Below, one piece after another: positions 62,089-64,000 of a stretch of DNA of 64,000 nucleotides. The notes under the pieces are model-generated. The model ran no database searches, was not told the origin of the DNA, and was given only the letters and a program-made list of their open reading frames with translations. Every line of letters begins with the position of its first letter. Position 1 is the stretch's first letter. Source of the DNA: Sulfopaludibacter sp035606355 (lineage in GTDB: Bacteria > Acidobacteriota > Terriglobia > Bryobacterales > Bryobacteraceae); the NCBI GenBank assembly GCA_035606355.1, contig DATNFO010000030.1, positions 1-64,000 on the forward strand, given 5' to 3'. Position numbers and translations under genes: made by a program.

Positions 62089-64000
<1,912 letters not shown>

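Overview
The window looks like a chromosomal segment of a soil Acidobacteriota, most like the Bryobacterales / Candidatus Solibacter group. This is an inference from family content. It has two Oar-type TonB-dependent receptors with N-terminal carboxypeptidase-regulatory-like domains, a CRTAC1 (FG-GAP plus ASPIC/UnbV) protein paired with a TPR protein, a PEP-CTERM protein, a DUF1080 protein, remnants of the TIGR03435 'soil-associated' family, and high GC. No rRNA, intact tRNA or CRISPR array was found.

Layout. (1) 0.1-6.6 kb: a tight same-strand operon of thyX, an m5C DNA methyltransferase, a phosphoribosyltransferase-like protein, an ORC/CDC6-like ATPase and an unrecognised Rossmann-like protein, followed by a truncated vsr. 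This is the best candidate for an unusual defence or nucleotide-signalling system. (2) 6.98-10.55 kb: a decayed mobile element with two copies of a perfect 20-bp palindrome, a small hypothetical gene, a sigma factor, a PD-(D/E)XK nuclease and a shattered tyrosine recombinase. (3) 10.6-25.1 kb, minus strand: carbohydrate and outer-membrane functions. These are a TonB receptor operon with a VOC and an LxxxQ-repeat protein, a membrane-anchored regulator, a DUF1080-alginate lyase fusion with a sugar isomerase-like protein, and an SDR/GH1 operon, plus three genes broken by deletion or fusion. (4) 25.2-31.3 kb, plus strand: a respiratory operon coxB-coxA-coxC-ctaG-small membrane protein-Rieske-cytochrome b/c, joined mostly by ATGA overlaps. 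coxA carries a frameshift. (5) 31.3-34.7 kb: gene debris (IstB, M56 peptidase, TPR, dehydrogenase fragments), a PEP-CTERM gene and a tiny conserved-looking ORF. (6) 34.7-41.4 kb: a visibly GC-richer block with a complete TolC/MFP/RND efflux operon, DUF2892 and an ECF sigma/anti-sigma pair. (7) 41.5-48.6 kb: an enolase-superfamily gene, more debris, and a malectin-metallophosphatase protein, with two tRNA-Asn 3'-half-like repeats flanking 4.3 kb. (8) 48.6-55.0 kb: the second TonB receptor and the TPR/CRTAC1 pair. (9) 55.1-64 kb: an IS21-family element inserted in a large Eco57I-type methyltransferase. Immediately upstream of that is an SNF2-type helicase that runs off the window. The last two look like DrmMI and DrmD of a class 1 DISARM system that has lost its other genes.

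The window mixes working operons with an unusually high density of fragments and frameshifts (integrase, coxA, istB, the DISARM-like methyltransferase, a TPR gene, DUF892). Some single indels could be sequencing errors. The clean deletion joins and truncations are more likely real genome decay around mobile elements.
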